Source: Moniliella sp. 'wahieum' (Eukaryota > Basidiomycota > Moniliellomycetes > Moniliellales > Moniliellaceae). From it: a DNA stretch of 64,000 nt. The translations under genes were made by a program, and so were the position numbers. Within the stretch, counting starts at the first letter, position 1, and every line of letters begins with the position of its first letter. Below the pieces are notes generated by a model, which saw only the letters and a list, made by a program, of their open reading frames with translations, was not told where the DNA came from and ran no database searches. Where the stretch lies: the NCBI GenBank assembly GCA_003971905.1, contig RSEE01000005.1, positions 1,178,001 through 1,242,000 of the forward strand. Reading direction: 5' to 3'. Shown here piece by piece: positions 36,679 through 50,071 of the stretch.

Positions 36679-39223
36679 ATGCCTCTCCGTACGTCCTCCT
36701 CCTCCCGCCCCTGCTCCCCGCTGATGCGCCGGCCTGCGCCGCTTCCTCCCTAGGTTCGCGCTCGGCGCCCAACGCGCTGCTGCGCACCGCCGTCGCAGCC
36801 ACTGTCGCTGCTGTGACAGTCGCCAGCGTCGCTGCCAAGGGCTCGTCCCCCTCTCCCTCCAATGGCGGTGCCCCCACCAGCTCCATCGACAACCCCGACC
36901 TCTGGGACCTGGCCAACAACCACGCCAAGGCCGGCAATGCCGACACGCCCTTCTACGGCAGCACCGACCTGTACGGCAACCCCATCTTCCTCAACGACTT
37001 TGACCCCGCCGCTCCCTTCCACGCCGACGCCGCGATGCAGTGCAAGGACAATGCCACTGGCCTCTCCCTCCAGAACCTGCGCCAGCACCCGCGTGTCATG
37101 GTCCCCGGCTACCAGTGGGACTGCCTCTCGCAGCGCATCGCCAAGGACGGCTACCTGACCCTGATGAACGACAGCGTCTTTACCAACGCAACCAACTGGT
37201 ACAACATGCCCCCTACCAACTATTCCATCGACGGCGGCTACGCTGGTTCGGGTATTTTGGACGTGGCGCGCGAGGTGCAACGCCGCGTGCGCGCCTGGGG
37301 CTATGCCTACCGCGTCACTGGCGACAAGAAGTGGGTCAACCGTACCTGGACCGAGCTTCAGACTGCCGCCGGCAACACGTCCCAACCCTTTGGCCAAGGC
37401 CCGGCTCCGCTGCCAGACCAGCACTGGAACCCGGTTCACTTCCTTGACACGGGTGAGATGACGGCTGCGTTTGCGATTGGCTATGATTGGCTCTACGACG
37501 CCTGGACGCCCCAACAGCGTGAGGCCATCCGTTGGTCCATCATCACTCTTGGTCTTACGCCTGGTCTCGAATCCTACAATGGGAACGGCACCATTGGCTG
37601 GTGGACCGAACCGGCCAACGGCGACGGCAACTGGAACTGTGTGTGCAACTCGGGTCTCCTGCTCGGTGCCCTTGCGATTAATGGCGACGACGGGGATGAC
37701 CCGCAGCACACGTCATCACAGGTCCTGACCAAGGGTCTGGAGAACTTGCGCGACAACTGCTTCCAAGCGCCTTATGAGGACGGTACCTGGCCCGAGACTC
37801 CCAACTACTGGTACTTTGGCACCAATGCTGCCGCTCGCGTCGAGTCTGCTCTCATCTCTGCCACCGGTTCGAACCAAAACCTCAACACGGACTTTTACAA
37901 GACTGGTTTCTTCCACATGTACGTCTCTGGCATGGCCGGCATGATGGCTTACGGCGACCACGGTCCCAACAAGTACTCAACCAATGCCAACGGCATGCTT
38001 TGGTGGGGCAAGCAATACAACCAGACCCTTCTCTCCCTCTTCCAGCGTGACCGTGCGGATGCGCTGGGCGACCCGCTCGCGCTGTTCTGGTACGACGAGA
38101 CGGTTAAGGGTGCTTTCTGGAATGGTCTCCCGCTCGACCGCTTCTTTGACGATACGCGTGGCTCGTGGGTCTCCATGCGCTCTTCGTGGACCAACTGGAA
38201 CGGCACCTACATTGCCATGAAGGCCTCCAACTTGACCGGTCACCAGACCCATGGCGACCTGGATGTGGGTGACTTTGTGTTTGATGCGATGGGAACCCGT
38301 TGGGCTGGCGAGTATGGCTCGGCGCAGTACCTTTCGGATGGTTACTTCTCGACGGAGGTGGAGACGTCGCAGCGCTGGACCTACTTCCGCAAGATGACCC
38401 AGGGTCAGAACACGATCCTGGTCGATGGCCTGAACCAACAAGTCAACTGCGCCCCGGTCAACAAGTTTGGTTCGACCAACGTGACCCAGTCGGCATCGGT
38501 AGACTATGCGCCCGGTGTCAACGACACGGCCTTCTTTGTGACGGACATGAGCTCGGCGTACAACCAGTCGGCTGGTTCGGTGCAGCGTGGAATTCGCTTC
38601 CTCAACGCGCGGCGACAAATGCTGTTGCAGGACGAGATCAAGGGGGGCGTGGCCAAGTCGTCCCTGTCGTGGCACGTGCAGACCAACGCGACGGTGCAGG
38701 TCAACGGCACACACTGCTACCCTCACCATTTCCGACCTGGCCAACCCCAACGCGGCGACCGACGAGCTGTTCTACACGTTCCCGCAAAAACAACTCAAGA
38801 TCACCATCCTCGAACCGGCCAACGCCACGTTCAAAACCGAGGGACCACCCGCAGGCAACGGGTGTGTACGTCAACAACTTTGGCGACCCTGTCAACACCA
38901 ACGTGACCCTGCTTACTATTGACTTGCCCACCACGTCGGACGTGACACTGCAAACGTGGTGGCAGCCGCAGTGGGACAACCTCGGAAAGGGCGACACGAC
39001 ACAACCGCCTTCGGTTGCGCTCGGCCAATGGTCTGTCGAGAGCCACAACGTGGTGGCTAACGCTACCTCGCCCTGGGGCAGCAACGGCGGCAACACCCCC
39101 TCCTCGTCGTCTGGCTCTTCGTCTTCTTCTTCCAAGCCCAAGCACAGCTCGGCCGCCGGCCTGGTCGCCAAGCCGGCCGTGCTGCTTGCCGCTGCGCTGG
39201 GGGCGGTGGCGTACGTGCTCTAA
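36679..39223 (+). CDS. GPI-anchored heparinase II/III-like polysaccharide lyase
   Basis: A secreted enzyme of the heparinase II/III family, which cleaves uronic-acid polysaccharides by beta-elimination; the real substrate is unknown. The first exon is just 10 bases (ATGCCTCTCC, 36679-36688). An intron 36689-36753 joins it to give MPLRSRSAPNALLRTAVAAT and a signal peptide ending near VASVAA. The N-terminal alpha-barrel part includes QNLRQHPRVMVPGYQWDCLS and AIGYDWLYDAWTPQQREAI. The family's C-terminal beta module has LTGHQTHGDLDVGDFVFDAM and GQNTILVDG. Many NxT/S glycosylation sites occur. The end is a Ser-rich stalk and hydrophobic tail (VLLAAALGAVAYVL), a typical GPI signal. Two one-base frame changes lie near 38710 and 38860; otherwise the frame is open for about 2 kb. 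Confidence 0.82.
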
Positions 39224-40382
39224 GCAGCTACGTACCCCTGCGGCTGCGCCTCTGTCGTAGCATACGATACGTGCGCCTACCTAGTATTGGTCTCACTTGG
39301 ATCCGTCTCGAGGATCCTGCTTTCGTCTAGCCGCTCTGGCCTCTCTCCCTCCCCTCCCCTCCCGTGCTCTCGTTTTCCTTTTCTTCCGCCTTGTGTCGGC
39401 GGGTTGGTGCGTGTTGGATGTCCCGGTGACCGCGACGTGCGCTCTCGGCGTCGCACCTGCGCGCACCACCGCGTCTCGGATCTCATCTCAGCTAGCAACT
39501 TGCATTGTTCGAACCCTGCATCCTACAGGAACAGACGGTATGGTATTGTCGAAAGATCACGCTGGTCATCCGCGCTGGGCACGTAATACTCATATGTGGG
39601 ATCTAAGGAAACTGGATATTATGTGGCTGGTTGCCCGTTGGAGATTGTCGGCCCCCGAACGACAGACCACAGACAAGCGTATTATTAGGGTAATGGAAGG
39701 CAATGGAACCGGTCCACACCGTTCGTCATTAGGACCCCGAGAGGAGAGGACGTGTTAGGAGCTCGGCATGCAGTGGTACCATGACCCGTTTCTCGCTCTT
39801 CTACGATTCCTTTCCTCTGTTTACTATCAGTCAGGGGCTGGCCATGATGGCCCTTTTTGGTCATTGACTCCTATGGTGGTACTCGGTTCCCCTCCAATGC
39901 GCTCGGATTCGTCAGGCCATTATACGGAGTATCAACTTCTGCTTCCTGGTCCTACGGGCGTGGTTGCTCAGTGCCAGGCACGACCGTTTGTAACCGAGCC
40001 ACGACTAAGATCGGAGAGGGCTTAAGAGTAGTGTGCCACTAACCCAGACAGTGACGAAGGGAACAGCTGAGAGAACTTGGCGCTAGTATATTTCGGCACA
40101 ATATCTAAGAGACGTTATATACGCGTTCTCGATTCTGGTCGGGTTTGACCTCAAACGTGGCGGGGAAATCCGCCAGAGGGCGCGCGAGTCAGCCTGCCTT
40201 GAGCTTCGCCTGAGTCTCCCGTCTTCCTAGCTGCCAGCTCCGTCAGACGAGCGATGCGCAGCTGAGGGGTACCTGAGGGGCTCATGTCGGGTGCTGGGTC
40301 GACCGGCGTGACGCGTGACCTGACGCGCAACTGCACCTTTTCCGTCGTCGTCGTCGTCGTCTCGCCCCGGCCCAACATACGA
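39224..40382. other. Intergenic between convergent genes
   Basis: No supported gene. A GTC trinucleotide run lies near 40342-40357 and a tgacgcgtgacctgacgcg stretch near 40308. Confidence 0.5.
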
Positions 40383-43195
40383 TCATTTCGATCGTTGCAC
40401 GGACACGTTCATGCGGTTCATGCCGGAAGAAAAGTATGTGCTATCAAACCAGCATCTGGACTGCCCAGTGCTGGGGGAGTCTCGTCGCCCCCTGATGTCT
40501 TTGCCTCTGCGTCCGACCCCCTCCTGTGCTATGGTTGCGGTCCCCAGTTTGGATCGCACGACGTTAGGGGCATTATTGGAGACCAACTTGCTCGCTACGA
40601 GACACCGAGACCAAGATCGAGACTGAGACCGAGACCGAGACGGAGAACAGAAGACCCAGCATATGGGCCAGTGGACTTTAGACGGAAAAAGAAGAAAACA
40701 ATCAGAAAAGCCAGCACACTGTGCACCAATCACCTCTTTGCATACCGCGCCGACGAGGAGGAACGGGAGCGGGCGCTGTGGGAGGGCGGGCAAGCTAGAG
40801 GACGACTGGGCGCGGCGGGTGAGAGAGGCCAACTGCGCTGCGCGCTGCTCAAATCGGTCCGGGTCGCCCTGGACCGAAGCTAAGATGACGTGCAACTGGC
40901 TCCGGCGCAGGTCCGGCGCCTGATCCAAATACTGCACAAACAACATCTCAATCCGCTCCCGCGCCCGCGCCACGCTCATCTCCGGACCAAGCCAGTAGGG
41001 CAGATGCACTTGGCTCAGACCATAGTCCTCCTTCAGACCACGAAGTTGACGACGGAACGCGGCTACGCCCGAGCTAGCGGCGGCGGGGGCGGCGGCCTTG
41101 CGCCGCTTCTCCCCCGCTTCGGAAGCGTGGCCGACAGTGCTGGCCGACGGCTTGGCGGGCGCCGAGTCGATCCGCTTGCTCGGTTTCGCTGCCACGCGCG
41201 GACGTGGGACAAGCACCTCGGGCGGAGGCGTGAGATCGGACGAGTCGGAATCATACTCGTACCGAGGCGGCGGCGAGGCAGCACGGCGTTTGGCCTTCTT
41301 GTTGCTCTTGTCGCCCTCCGCGTCGGCAGAAGCGCCCCAGAAGCGCTTCAACGTGGCCTGCTGCGACGGCGCCGGGTAGGTCTCGGTGGGAACGGGGCCA
41401 GGTCGTTTTCTCAGGGATGAGAGCCGCGCTTTGGCTGAGGGTGCGGCCGCAGCAGGGAGAGGATCGGCTGGCACGGGCGACCCTTCAAGAGAAACGGAAT
41501 TGTCTGTTGGTCCCGGAAGGTGTACCTCCTCCTGGGTCTCATCTTGGGCTTCATCTCGGGTCTCCTCTGGGGCCTCCTCTTGGGCTTCCTCTGGGGCCTC
41601 CTCTTGGGTTTCCTCTTGGACCTCCTCTTGGACCTCCTCTTGGGCTTCCTCTTGGATCTCCTCTTGAACCTCCTCTTGGGCTTCCTCTTGGGCTTCCTCT
41701 TGGGCTTCCTCTTGGGCTTCCTCTTGGGCTTCCTCTTGGGCTTCCTCTTGGGCTTCCTCTTGCACTTTCAATTGCGCTTCCACCGACGCCTCCGCTTTGC
41801 TGCCCACCTCGGAAACAGGCATCAGATCTGTGCCATTGTCTACTTCCAACACACGACGGAGTCCCGTGCCGAAACAAAGGAAGCTGTCGTGTTGAGATGC
41901 AAAGGATCCTGTGGGTCTCCTTCGACTTGCTGAATCGCCTCCTCCCGGCTTGTTTGGTCTTGAGTGGCTGCCACCTCCAGAGACGCTTCCCTCTCTTCAC
42001 TTATTTCAAGGCGGCGCAGCTTCTTGGCGAGAGCTACGTATGTCTCTGGTTCACGCTCGTACTCGTCGCGCCACACTTGCGCCGAAGGACCGTCCGGTTG
42101 CTGAGGCAAGGTCAGCCAACGTCTGGCTCAGAAAGAGGAAAGAGAAGAGGGGGGTACATACTGCGCGAGCCAACTCGTCAAAGAATTCAGTCGGCAGGTT
42201 AATTTGTGACTCGGCCTCCTCTTCCTGCACTTGACCATTCTGCAACCAGGAAGCAAAGAAGCAGACCATGAAGTCCCGCTGCTTGTCGTCCAAGGGAGAA
42301 GCTTCCTTTGCGGGGCTCGAGCGGGTAGGCAGGGCAGCATTTTCGGTGATCTTGCTGATGGCATTCGCCTCCTGCGTGGGCTCAGACAGCTCGTTCTCGT
42401 TCTCGGCCACCCGAACTTCCGGTTCACAGTGGGAAGGGTCACTCGCGTTGGCCTCGTGGGTACTAGCTTGGGGCTCCTGGTCTTGGTGGGAGAAGGCAAG
42501 CTGGGGGAACGTTCCGATGGCTTTTGAACGGGGTTCTGAGTCGAAGTTGGGGCGGTACCCATCCCTTGGCCGGTCACGCTCACATCCTTCCCTGCCGTCG
42601 AACTTGGGGTTTCAGACGAAGGCGGTGGCGCGGTCGTGACAGGCTGCTGCACTGGCGCCTTCTCCGTCTTCACCGGCAGCGTAGCCCCCTTCAGATCGCT
42701 GCCTTTCTTGGGATCTTGTTGGATGGGCTCCGAATCCGACTCAAACTCTTGCTGTTCATAGTCACTTGGCCGTTCCGTCTCGTGGGCCGGCAAGGGGAGC
42801 GCCGGTGAGGCTTGCCGGACGGGGCGGGGCGGAGCGGCAGTAGGGGTAGGCCGGGAATTGGGGACGGGCTGGTACGTCGCAGACGGGGCAGTATCGTGTT
42901 CCTTGGCGAGCTGGTGGTAGGAGCGCCAGGACCCGAGCGAGCCAAAGCGGCGCAACTGGTCGGAGATGTAGGTCTGGTAAGACCACGCAGTGTGGCGTGG
43001 GCAGATCTCGGCGAGGTGGCGAGCGACTTTGAGCCCTTTGTGGGAATCCTTGGTGTGCTCGAGGACAGTGATGATGGTATCAATGTCATCGAGCGTGTAG
43101 GGCAGGCGGGAGGACGCGTGGGACTGGCGCGGGGGGGGGGGCGGGGCGGGGCGCGCGCGGGGCGGAATGGCGTCCCAGGGCAGGTGGCGTGGCAT
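40383..43195 (-). CDS. Protein with Rap1-type Myb domain, possible telomere or chromatin factor
   Basis: The start at 43195 reads MPRHLPWDAI. A helical domain follows: YTLDDIDTIITVLEHT, GLKVARHLAEICPRHTAWSY, QTYISDQLRRFG. The order hydrophobic helix - G-K-A-LA--P-HT--S---Y resembles the Rap1/TERF2IP Myb fold, in which HTxxSWRxRY is the signature. A Pro/Glu-rich linker comes next, then DDKQRDFMVCFFASWLQNGQ and TEFFDELARA, an intron (42101-42161), VWRDEYEREPETYVALAKKL, and a Glu/Gln repeat. A conserved-looking C-terminal part reads AAFRRQLRGLKEDYGLSQVH and AQLASLTRRAQ; a YGLS-containing helix also occurs in the Rap1 C-terminus. Sequence after about 40740 looks unlike protein, so the true stop may lie upstream of 40383. 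Identity as Rap1 is inference. Confidence 0.5.
41517..41776 (+). repeat. 12-bp coding minisatellite (about 21 units)
   Basis: Units of the type ttcctcttgggc repeat about 21 times. On the minus strand each encodes Glu-Glu-Ala-Gln with Val, Ile, Thr or Pro replacing Ala in the older-looking units at the 41.5-41.65 kb end. Units near 41,680-41,770 are almost identical, a sign of recent expansion. Because the unit is 12 bases, copy-number change keeps the frame. Confidence 0.92.
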
Positions 43196-43440
43196 ATGGG
43201 TGGGTGGGCGTGGCGCAGCGCTGGCGCGGGGGCCAGGCAGATGGTGATGGTGGTGGTGGAGGGGCGACGCGATGGCCTGGATTCGGGGCTGCGCGAGGGC
43301 AGCTTTCCCACCCGACGCGTCGGAGGATGCAACTTGCAACTGCAACTTGCAACTTCCAATTGCAAGCAATGTTTCATGGCCGGGTGTGGGCCACTCATTA
43401 CGGGTTTCGCGCCGAGTCGGCTGGCTTGGCCGCCACCGCC
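43196..43440. promoter_or_regulatory. Divergent promoter with TTGCAA repeats
   Basis: Only 245 bases separate the start codons of the Rap1-like gene (minus) and WSS1 (plus). At about 43328-43366 the words gcaacttgcaactgcaacttgcaacttcc and attgcaagc repeat TTGCAA, itself a palindrome, so it reads the same on both strands. A shared regulator of both genes is possible. Confidence 0.5.
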
Positions 43441-44724
43441 ATGGTCGTCCGTGGGCGCGGCGCCTATACGCCCCACCTGCGCCCCCCCGCCGGCCGCATC
43501 AGCGAGTACCGCGCCCTCGCCGGCCTCCCCCGCTCCTCCGATGCACTTGACCTGCTCGTCCGCGTAGGCCAAGCCGTCGCGCCCCTGCTCGCCCGCCACT
43601 CCTGGCGTGTCCCCCTGCTGGCCGAGATGCGGCCGCAGGACCGCAACCTTCTCGGGCTCAACGTCAACAAGGGGCAGAAGATCTGTCTCCGGCTCCGTCC
43701 AGGCGCACATTCCGACCCTCTTCCTGAGGGTCTCGACACCTTTCTTGACTTTGACAGCCTCGTTCAAACCATGCTCCACGAACTCACCCACATCGTCCGC
43801 GGCCCCCACGACGATGTCTTTTGGTCCACTCTTCAGCGTCTGTCCGATGAGCACCACTCGCTTTCCCGTGCCGGTCCGGCTGCCTTGTCCTTCACTGAGC
43901 CTGGCCATCGCCTGGGCGCTTCCGGTGGTGCCCGCCTCGCTGGCACCACTCCCCGGCGCGAGGTATTGGCTGTTCGCCCTCCTGCTCCTCGGGGCGGTCA
44001 TGACCGCCTTGGTGGTGCTGGACTCCCGCGAGGCGCTCCCCCCTCTGCCGTGGCAGCAGCAGCTGCTGCTGCTGCACAGCGGCGTATTCAACAGGCCGGC
44101 TCTTGTCCTGATTCGGCTGCCGCGGCCCATGAGCTGGAACTAGCCGCAGAGCAAGACGAAAAGGAAAATGGTGTGGAGACGATTGTTGTCTCCGACGCGG
44201 ATTCCGATTCCGATCCTGAGGGGAACGAAGTGGTTGCACAGGTGCGCCAACAACCTCCTCATCCCCCTCATCCCGAGAAGCCTTCAGCATCACAAGGGGA
44301 TGACAGTATTGTTTGTGTGGCGGGGCCCTCACGGGGAACTAAACGGGATTATCCTTTCGCCGGCTCAGCCATCGTGCTGGACAGTGGGAGTGAGGAGGAA
44401 GATGAAAATGAAAATGAAAATGACACTGTTCTTATCACGCGCCACATCCCGCCCCCACCCCTAGCCAATGGCTGGTCATGCGAAGCTTGTACGCTCCGCA
44501 ATCGCTCGAAAGCGTTGCGTTGTGCCGTATGTGATGCGCCCCGGCCTCGATGGAATGTTCTGGGCCAGAGCGCCAGAGCCAAGTTGCTTCACGCCCCTGC
44601 ACCGACCAAGTCCACGATTGGTGATCCCAAAGCGTGGCGGTGTTCCTGCGGATGGATTATGGCCCATGAGGAAGCACAACGGTGGATGTGCACGTCATGC
44701 GGGAAAATTCGAACGACGAGTTAA
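43441..44724 (+). CDS. WSS1: Wss1-type WLM metalloprotease (DNA-protein crosslink repair)
   Basis: Wss1 is the SPRTN-like protease that cuts proteins crosslinked to DNA, in a SUMO- and Cdc48-linked pathway in the nucleus. The start at 43441 is chosen because gccaccgccATGG is a near-perfect Kozak context; the frame is open upstream but has no family residues. The WLM domain spans about residues 15-140, with the zinc site HELTH (113-117) and third His H123 in HIVRGPHDDVFW. Then come GHRLGASGG, an Ala-rich linker, and three hydrophobic-plus-acidic stretches resembling SUMO-interacting motifs (TIVVSDADSDSD, SIVCVAG, AIVLDSGSEEEDE). A RanBP2-type zinc finger starts at W345 (WSCEACTL, C361 and C364). 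A second Cys pair set (CSCG, CTSC) sits at the end. 427 residues with no interruption, unlike most neighbours. Confidence 0.93.
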   Translation: MVVRGRGAYTPHLRPPAGRISEYRALAGLPRSSDALDLLVRVGQAVAPLLARHSWRVPLLAEMRPQDRNLLGLNVNKGQKICLRLRPGAHSDPLPEGLDTFLDFDSLVQTMLHELTHIVRGPHDDVFWSTLQRLSDEHHSLSRAGPAALSFTEPGHRLGASGGARLAGTTPRREVLAVRPPAPRGGHDRLGGAGLPRGAPPSAVAAAAAAAAQRRIQQAGSCPDSAAAAHELELAAEQDEKENGVETIVVSDADSDSDPEGNEVVAQVRQQPPHPPHPEKPSASQGDDSIVCVAGPSRGTKRDYPFAGSAIVLDSGSEEEDENENENDTVLITRHIPPPPLANGWSCEACTLRNRSKALRCAVCDAPRPRWNVLGQSARAKLLHAPAPTKSTIGDPKAWRCSCGWIMAHEEAQRWMCTSCGKIRTTS

Positions 44725-45785
44725 CCGCCCCTACTGAATGAAAACGGCAACCTCGGGCACTTCGTGATTGAGCTGGAGACTTGACGTTTGAGCTTGACCG
44801 CCAAGGGTCACGGTGACTCTCGCTCGACCCCACCAGGCTGCCACATCTTAATTTGCGTGAGATCGCGGAGATCATACCTGGCAGCCGCCACACGAAAAGG
44901 ACCACAACACTGTGCAGAGGAAAGCCCCCTATTGTCTCTTTTCTTTCTCTCACCCCTTCGGTCTTTTCTTTTGGCTTTGCTATATCGGATCGATGGGCTG
45001 CTCGTCCGCGGAGTAGGCCGTATGGTGGTCGAAAACGGATGCCCCCCGGACATCCGCCTATGGAAGCCGAAGTGTGTGACAATCCCTCCGACACAGCAGG
45101 AAGTTGACTGTGTTGACTATACTGCTGACTCACCATGAGTACGTGAGTACTCATCTTTTGTATTTACCCCAGCCCATTTATGTGACTGCTTCTTGGGACA
45201 GCATGGCCACATGGCCTTGCCACCTCACATGGTTGAGGCACCCTCTGGTACTCCTCCTTCCCAAGATAGGTACGCTATGGACCGACATTGACGAAAGGAG
45301 GGAAGGTTGTGTGCCGCGTGGATGTTAATGAATGTGGCGCATCGATAATTGAGATCTGATAGCACGGACCCCCGTTGTCTTCGGCCTTCCTCTTGTGATA
45401 TGGGAGCACTGACCTCTGCGCAGCGCAGTCTCGGCTTAGTCTGGGATGCAGAGGGCGGAGCGCAAGCGTTGTCTTCCCTTGCTCTCAAAGCGGCACACAT
45501 GGCGCAGACGCGTGGGAGGGCCCGCGAGGTGGTGGTGGTCCGAGGCGAGCTCCGAGCTCCGATAGCTCCGACCTGCGTCGGCGGTCTGTCAAGTGATTTA
45601 TTACAAAGTCCGACCAACCGAGACCAAAGCGGCAGGCAGCAGATCAGCCATCAGCCACGCACGGGCCACCAGCGCTTCCGTAACCAGCTGGATTCGCGCT
45701 TTAAAAGCACCAGCCTGTCTGTACGTTGGCTATCGTCTTTGCCACCCCCCCACCCCACCCGCCTTCGTATCCCCACTACTTCGCC
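44725..45785. other. Intergenic
   Basis: No supported gene over 1 kb. A pyrimidine-rich tract at 45740-45770 lies just before the next start codon. Confidence 0.5.
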
Positions 45786-46535
45786 ATGTCTTCCACCCAG
45801 CTTCGCCCCGGGCGCCTGCAGCACGACGCACTCGGATCAGAGGAGCAGTACGCCAAGTTGGCCAAGTCGATCGACTACCACGATTCGAAGCTGCTGTTTG
45901 AGTCCAAGCGCAAGGGCTACGACCCAGCCTACCTCGAGAAGATCTATTTTGCTAATACCGAGCAGCATGGTCTCATGCCCATCTCCATCTCGCGGTCCCA
46001 GGGCAAATTCCTCTACTTGCAGACCAAGCTCGTGCGCGCCAAGAAAGTGATTGAGGTGGGCATGCTGGGAGGATACTCGACGCTGTGGATGGCCTATGCC
46101 CTACCCCCCGACGGCAAGGTGACCGCCTTTGACATTGACCCCCATGCGGCCGAGGTGGCGCGGGCCAACTTTGTTGGCGCTGGTCAAGCGGTCAACAGCA
46201 AGATTGACATTGTGCTTGGCTCGGCAGTGGAGGAGCTGGCCAAATTGCCTACCCCCCAATCACGCGACGAGGAGGTCGACCTTGTCTTTATTGATGCCGA
46301 CAAGCCTAATTACCCAGCGTATTACAAGGAAGCCAAGCGCCTCGCTCCTCATGGCCTCATCATCCTTGACAATATGGTCCAGGCCGGCAGGGTGGCCGAC
46401 GAGACCAATCCTCAAGTAAAGGGCCAGAGGGAGGCACTGGACCTGATTGAAAACGATGCGCAGGCCGAAGCGGTCACGCTCCACTCCATCAACGATAAGA
46501 GCATCGATGGCTTCACTTTGGTCCTTCTCTCCTAA
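45786..46535 (+). CDS. Class I SAM-dependent O-methyltransferase (CCoAOMT/COMT-like family)
   Basis: The start at 45786 (MSSTQLRPGR) sits in the context cttcgccATG. The 249-residue, intron-free protein is the usual length for small cation-dependent O-methyltransferases. The SAM site is EVGMLGGYSTLWMAYALP, with the acidic strand end FDIDPHAAEVARANF. The metal/catalytic strand is DLVFIDADKPNYPAYYKEA, followed by LIILDNMVQAGRVAD, whose Asp-Asn pair completes the metal site in family members. It ends SIDGFTLVLLS. Substrate is likely a catechol or similar phenolic, which is inference from the family. No biosynthetic neighbours suggest a pathway. Confidence 0.92.
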   Translation: MSSTQLRPGRLQHDALGSEEQYAKLAKSIDYHDSKLLFESKRKGYDPAYLEKIYFANTEQHGLMPISISRSQGKFLYLQTKLVRAKKVIEVGMLGGYSTLWMAYALPPDGKVTAFDIDPHAAEVARANFVGAGQAVNSKIDIVLGSAVEELAKLPTPQSRDEEVDLVFIDADKPNYPAYYKEAKRLAPHGLIILDNMVQAGRVADETNPQVKGQREALDLIENDAQAEAVTLHSINDKSIDGFTLVLLS

Positions 46536-48920
<2,385 letters not shown>

Positions 48921-49453
48921 GGGAGGATGAGGCAGGCGACGAACTGCAGCGCTGGAAGCGGGAAGGAGGAGAAGAAGTTGAAAGAGCGCTGGCAGCCGCC
49001 AAGTCCGAACGAGCCGGCTGGGCCGGCCCCCCCAAACCGGTCGGCTCAGGCTGAGCACGGACGGTCAGCGGTCAGCTGACCCGCAGCAGCCGCGCTCTCG
49101 GCCGTGTCAGCATGCCACATGCCATGCCTGTGGCATGTCCGTCTGTGCGCCCCAACCCTACCCAGAGCAACCCTAGTGCGGGTGCGCAGGTGCCAGCACG
49201 TGCCAGCCTGCGGGCGGCTCGTGTGCCCTGCCTCCCCCCCCCCAGCACCCAGCCAGTGTACCGCGGGGCTGCCCACGCTCCGGACGAAGGCACACTATGC
49301 TAGGGTTGCGTGCTGCCATCGATCACCGACCATTGTTCATCAATCATCGACCACCGCCCATCGAGACTGTCGTCCATCTCCCCCGTACCAGCCGGCCGTT
49401 GCCGCCCGGCTGGATCTTGATCCTGCCAGGCGCACCCCCCACCACTCTCCATC
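48921..49453. other. Divergent promoter region between ADK1 and GCV3
   Basis: 533 bases without a gene. The stretch 49100-49150 carries nested copies of gccatgcc/gtggcatg-type palindromic words (catgccacatgccatgcctg). Confidence 0.5.
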
Positions 49454-50071
49454 ATGGCTGCCCGCACCGTCTTTTCCAGGCTGCCCTCGGTGCCCGCCTT
49501 GCGCCCGCCTTCGCTGCCGCTGCGCGTCCCTCGGCCCTGCGCATCGCCACGCCTGCCCTGTCCGCACGCGCCCTCCACAGCTCTCCCCGCGCGCTCGAGG
49601 TGATTACGCGCTACACCAAGGAGCATGAGTGGATCGCCTACGACACCGAGTTGAACATTGGCACCATTGGCATCACGGACCATGCCCAGAATACGTTGGG
49701 CGACACCACCTTCATTGACCTCCCTGGCTTGGGTATGGAGTTTGAGGCGGGTGGTACGTAGACTCTCGCTGTGGCTGATGCTCCGCCGCCTGTGTGTCCC
49801 AAGCACGAAGTACTAACCTCGCCCCGCCCTGCCTCCCACAGACTCGATTGGTGGTGTCGAGTCGGTCAAGGCCGGTCCGACATTTACGCCCCGTGTCGGG
49901 GATCGTGGAGGCAGTCAACGAGCAGCTGCAGGACAACCCTGGTTTGATCAACAAGTCTCCCGAAGACAAGGGCTGGCTGCTCAAGGTCCGCCTGGCCAAC
50001 CCTGCCGAGGTGGAGACGTTGCTCAAGAAGGACACGTACGACACCTGGTCCAGGAGGAGGCGGACGCCTAA
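49454..50071 (+). CDS. GCV3: Glycine cleavage system H protein, mitochondrial
   Basis: The H protein carries the lipoyl arm that shuttles the aminomethyl group between P, T and L proteins of the mitochondrial glycine cleavage complex. The start at 49454 (MAARTVFSRLPSV) opens an Arg/Ala-rich transit peptide (RLAPAFAAAARPSALRIATP, RALHSSPR). The mature part begins ITRYTKEHEWIAYDTELN, then NIGTIGITDHAQNTLGDTTF and IDLPGLGMEFEAG. An intron at 49754-49841 leads to DSIGGVESVKA; this Lys is the lipoylation site. Then come IVEAVNEQLQDNPGLINKSP and EDKGWLLKVRLANPAEVETL, ending LVQEEADA at 50069-50071. Frame changes lie in the transit peptide, twice just after the lipoyl Lys and once near the C-terminus. 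Confidence 0.92.

Noticed and set aside
36041-36946. Long minus frame over the 5' end of the heparinase-like gene
   Set aside because: It overlaps a well-supported gene on the other strand and shows only GC-driven composition.
41417-42202. Leu/Gly/Pro-rich plus-strand repeat protein
   Set aside because: It is the antisense reading of the 12-bp Glu/Gln minisatellite of the Rap1-like gene.
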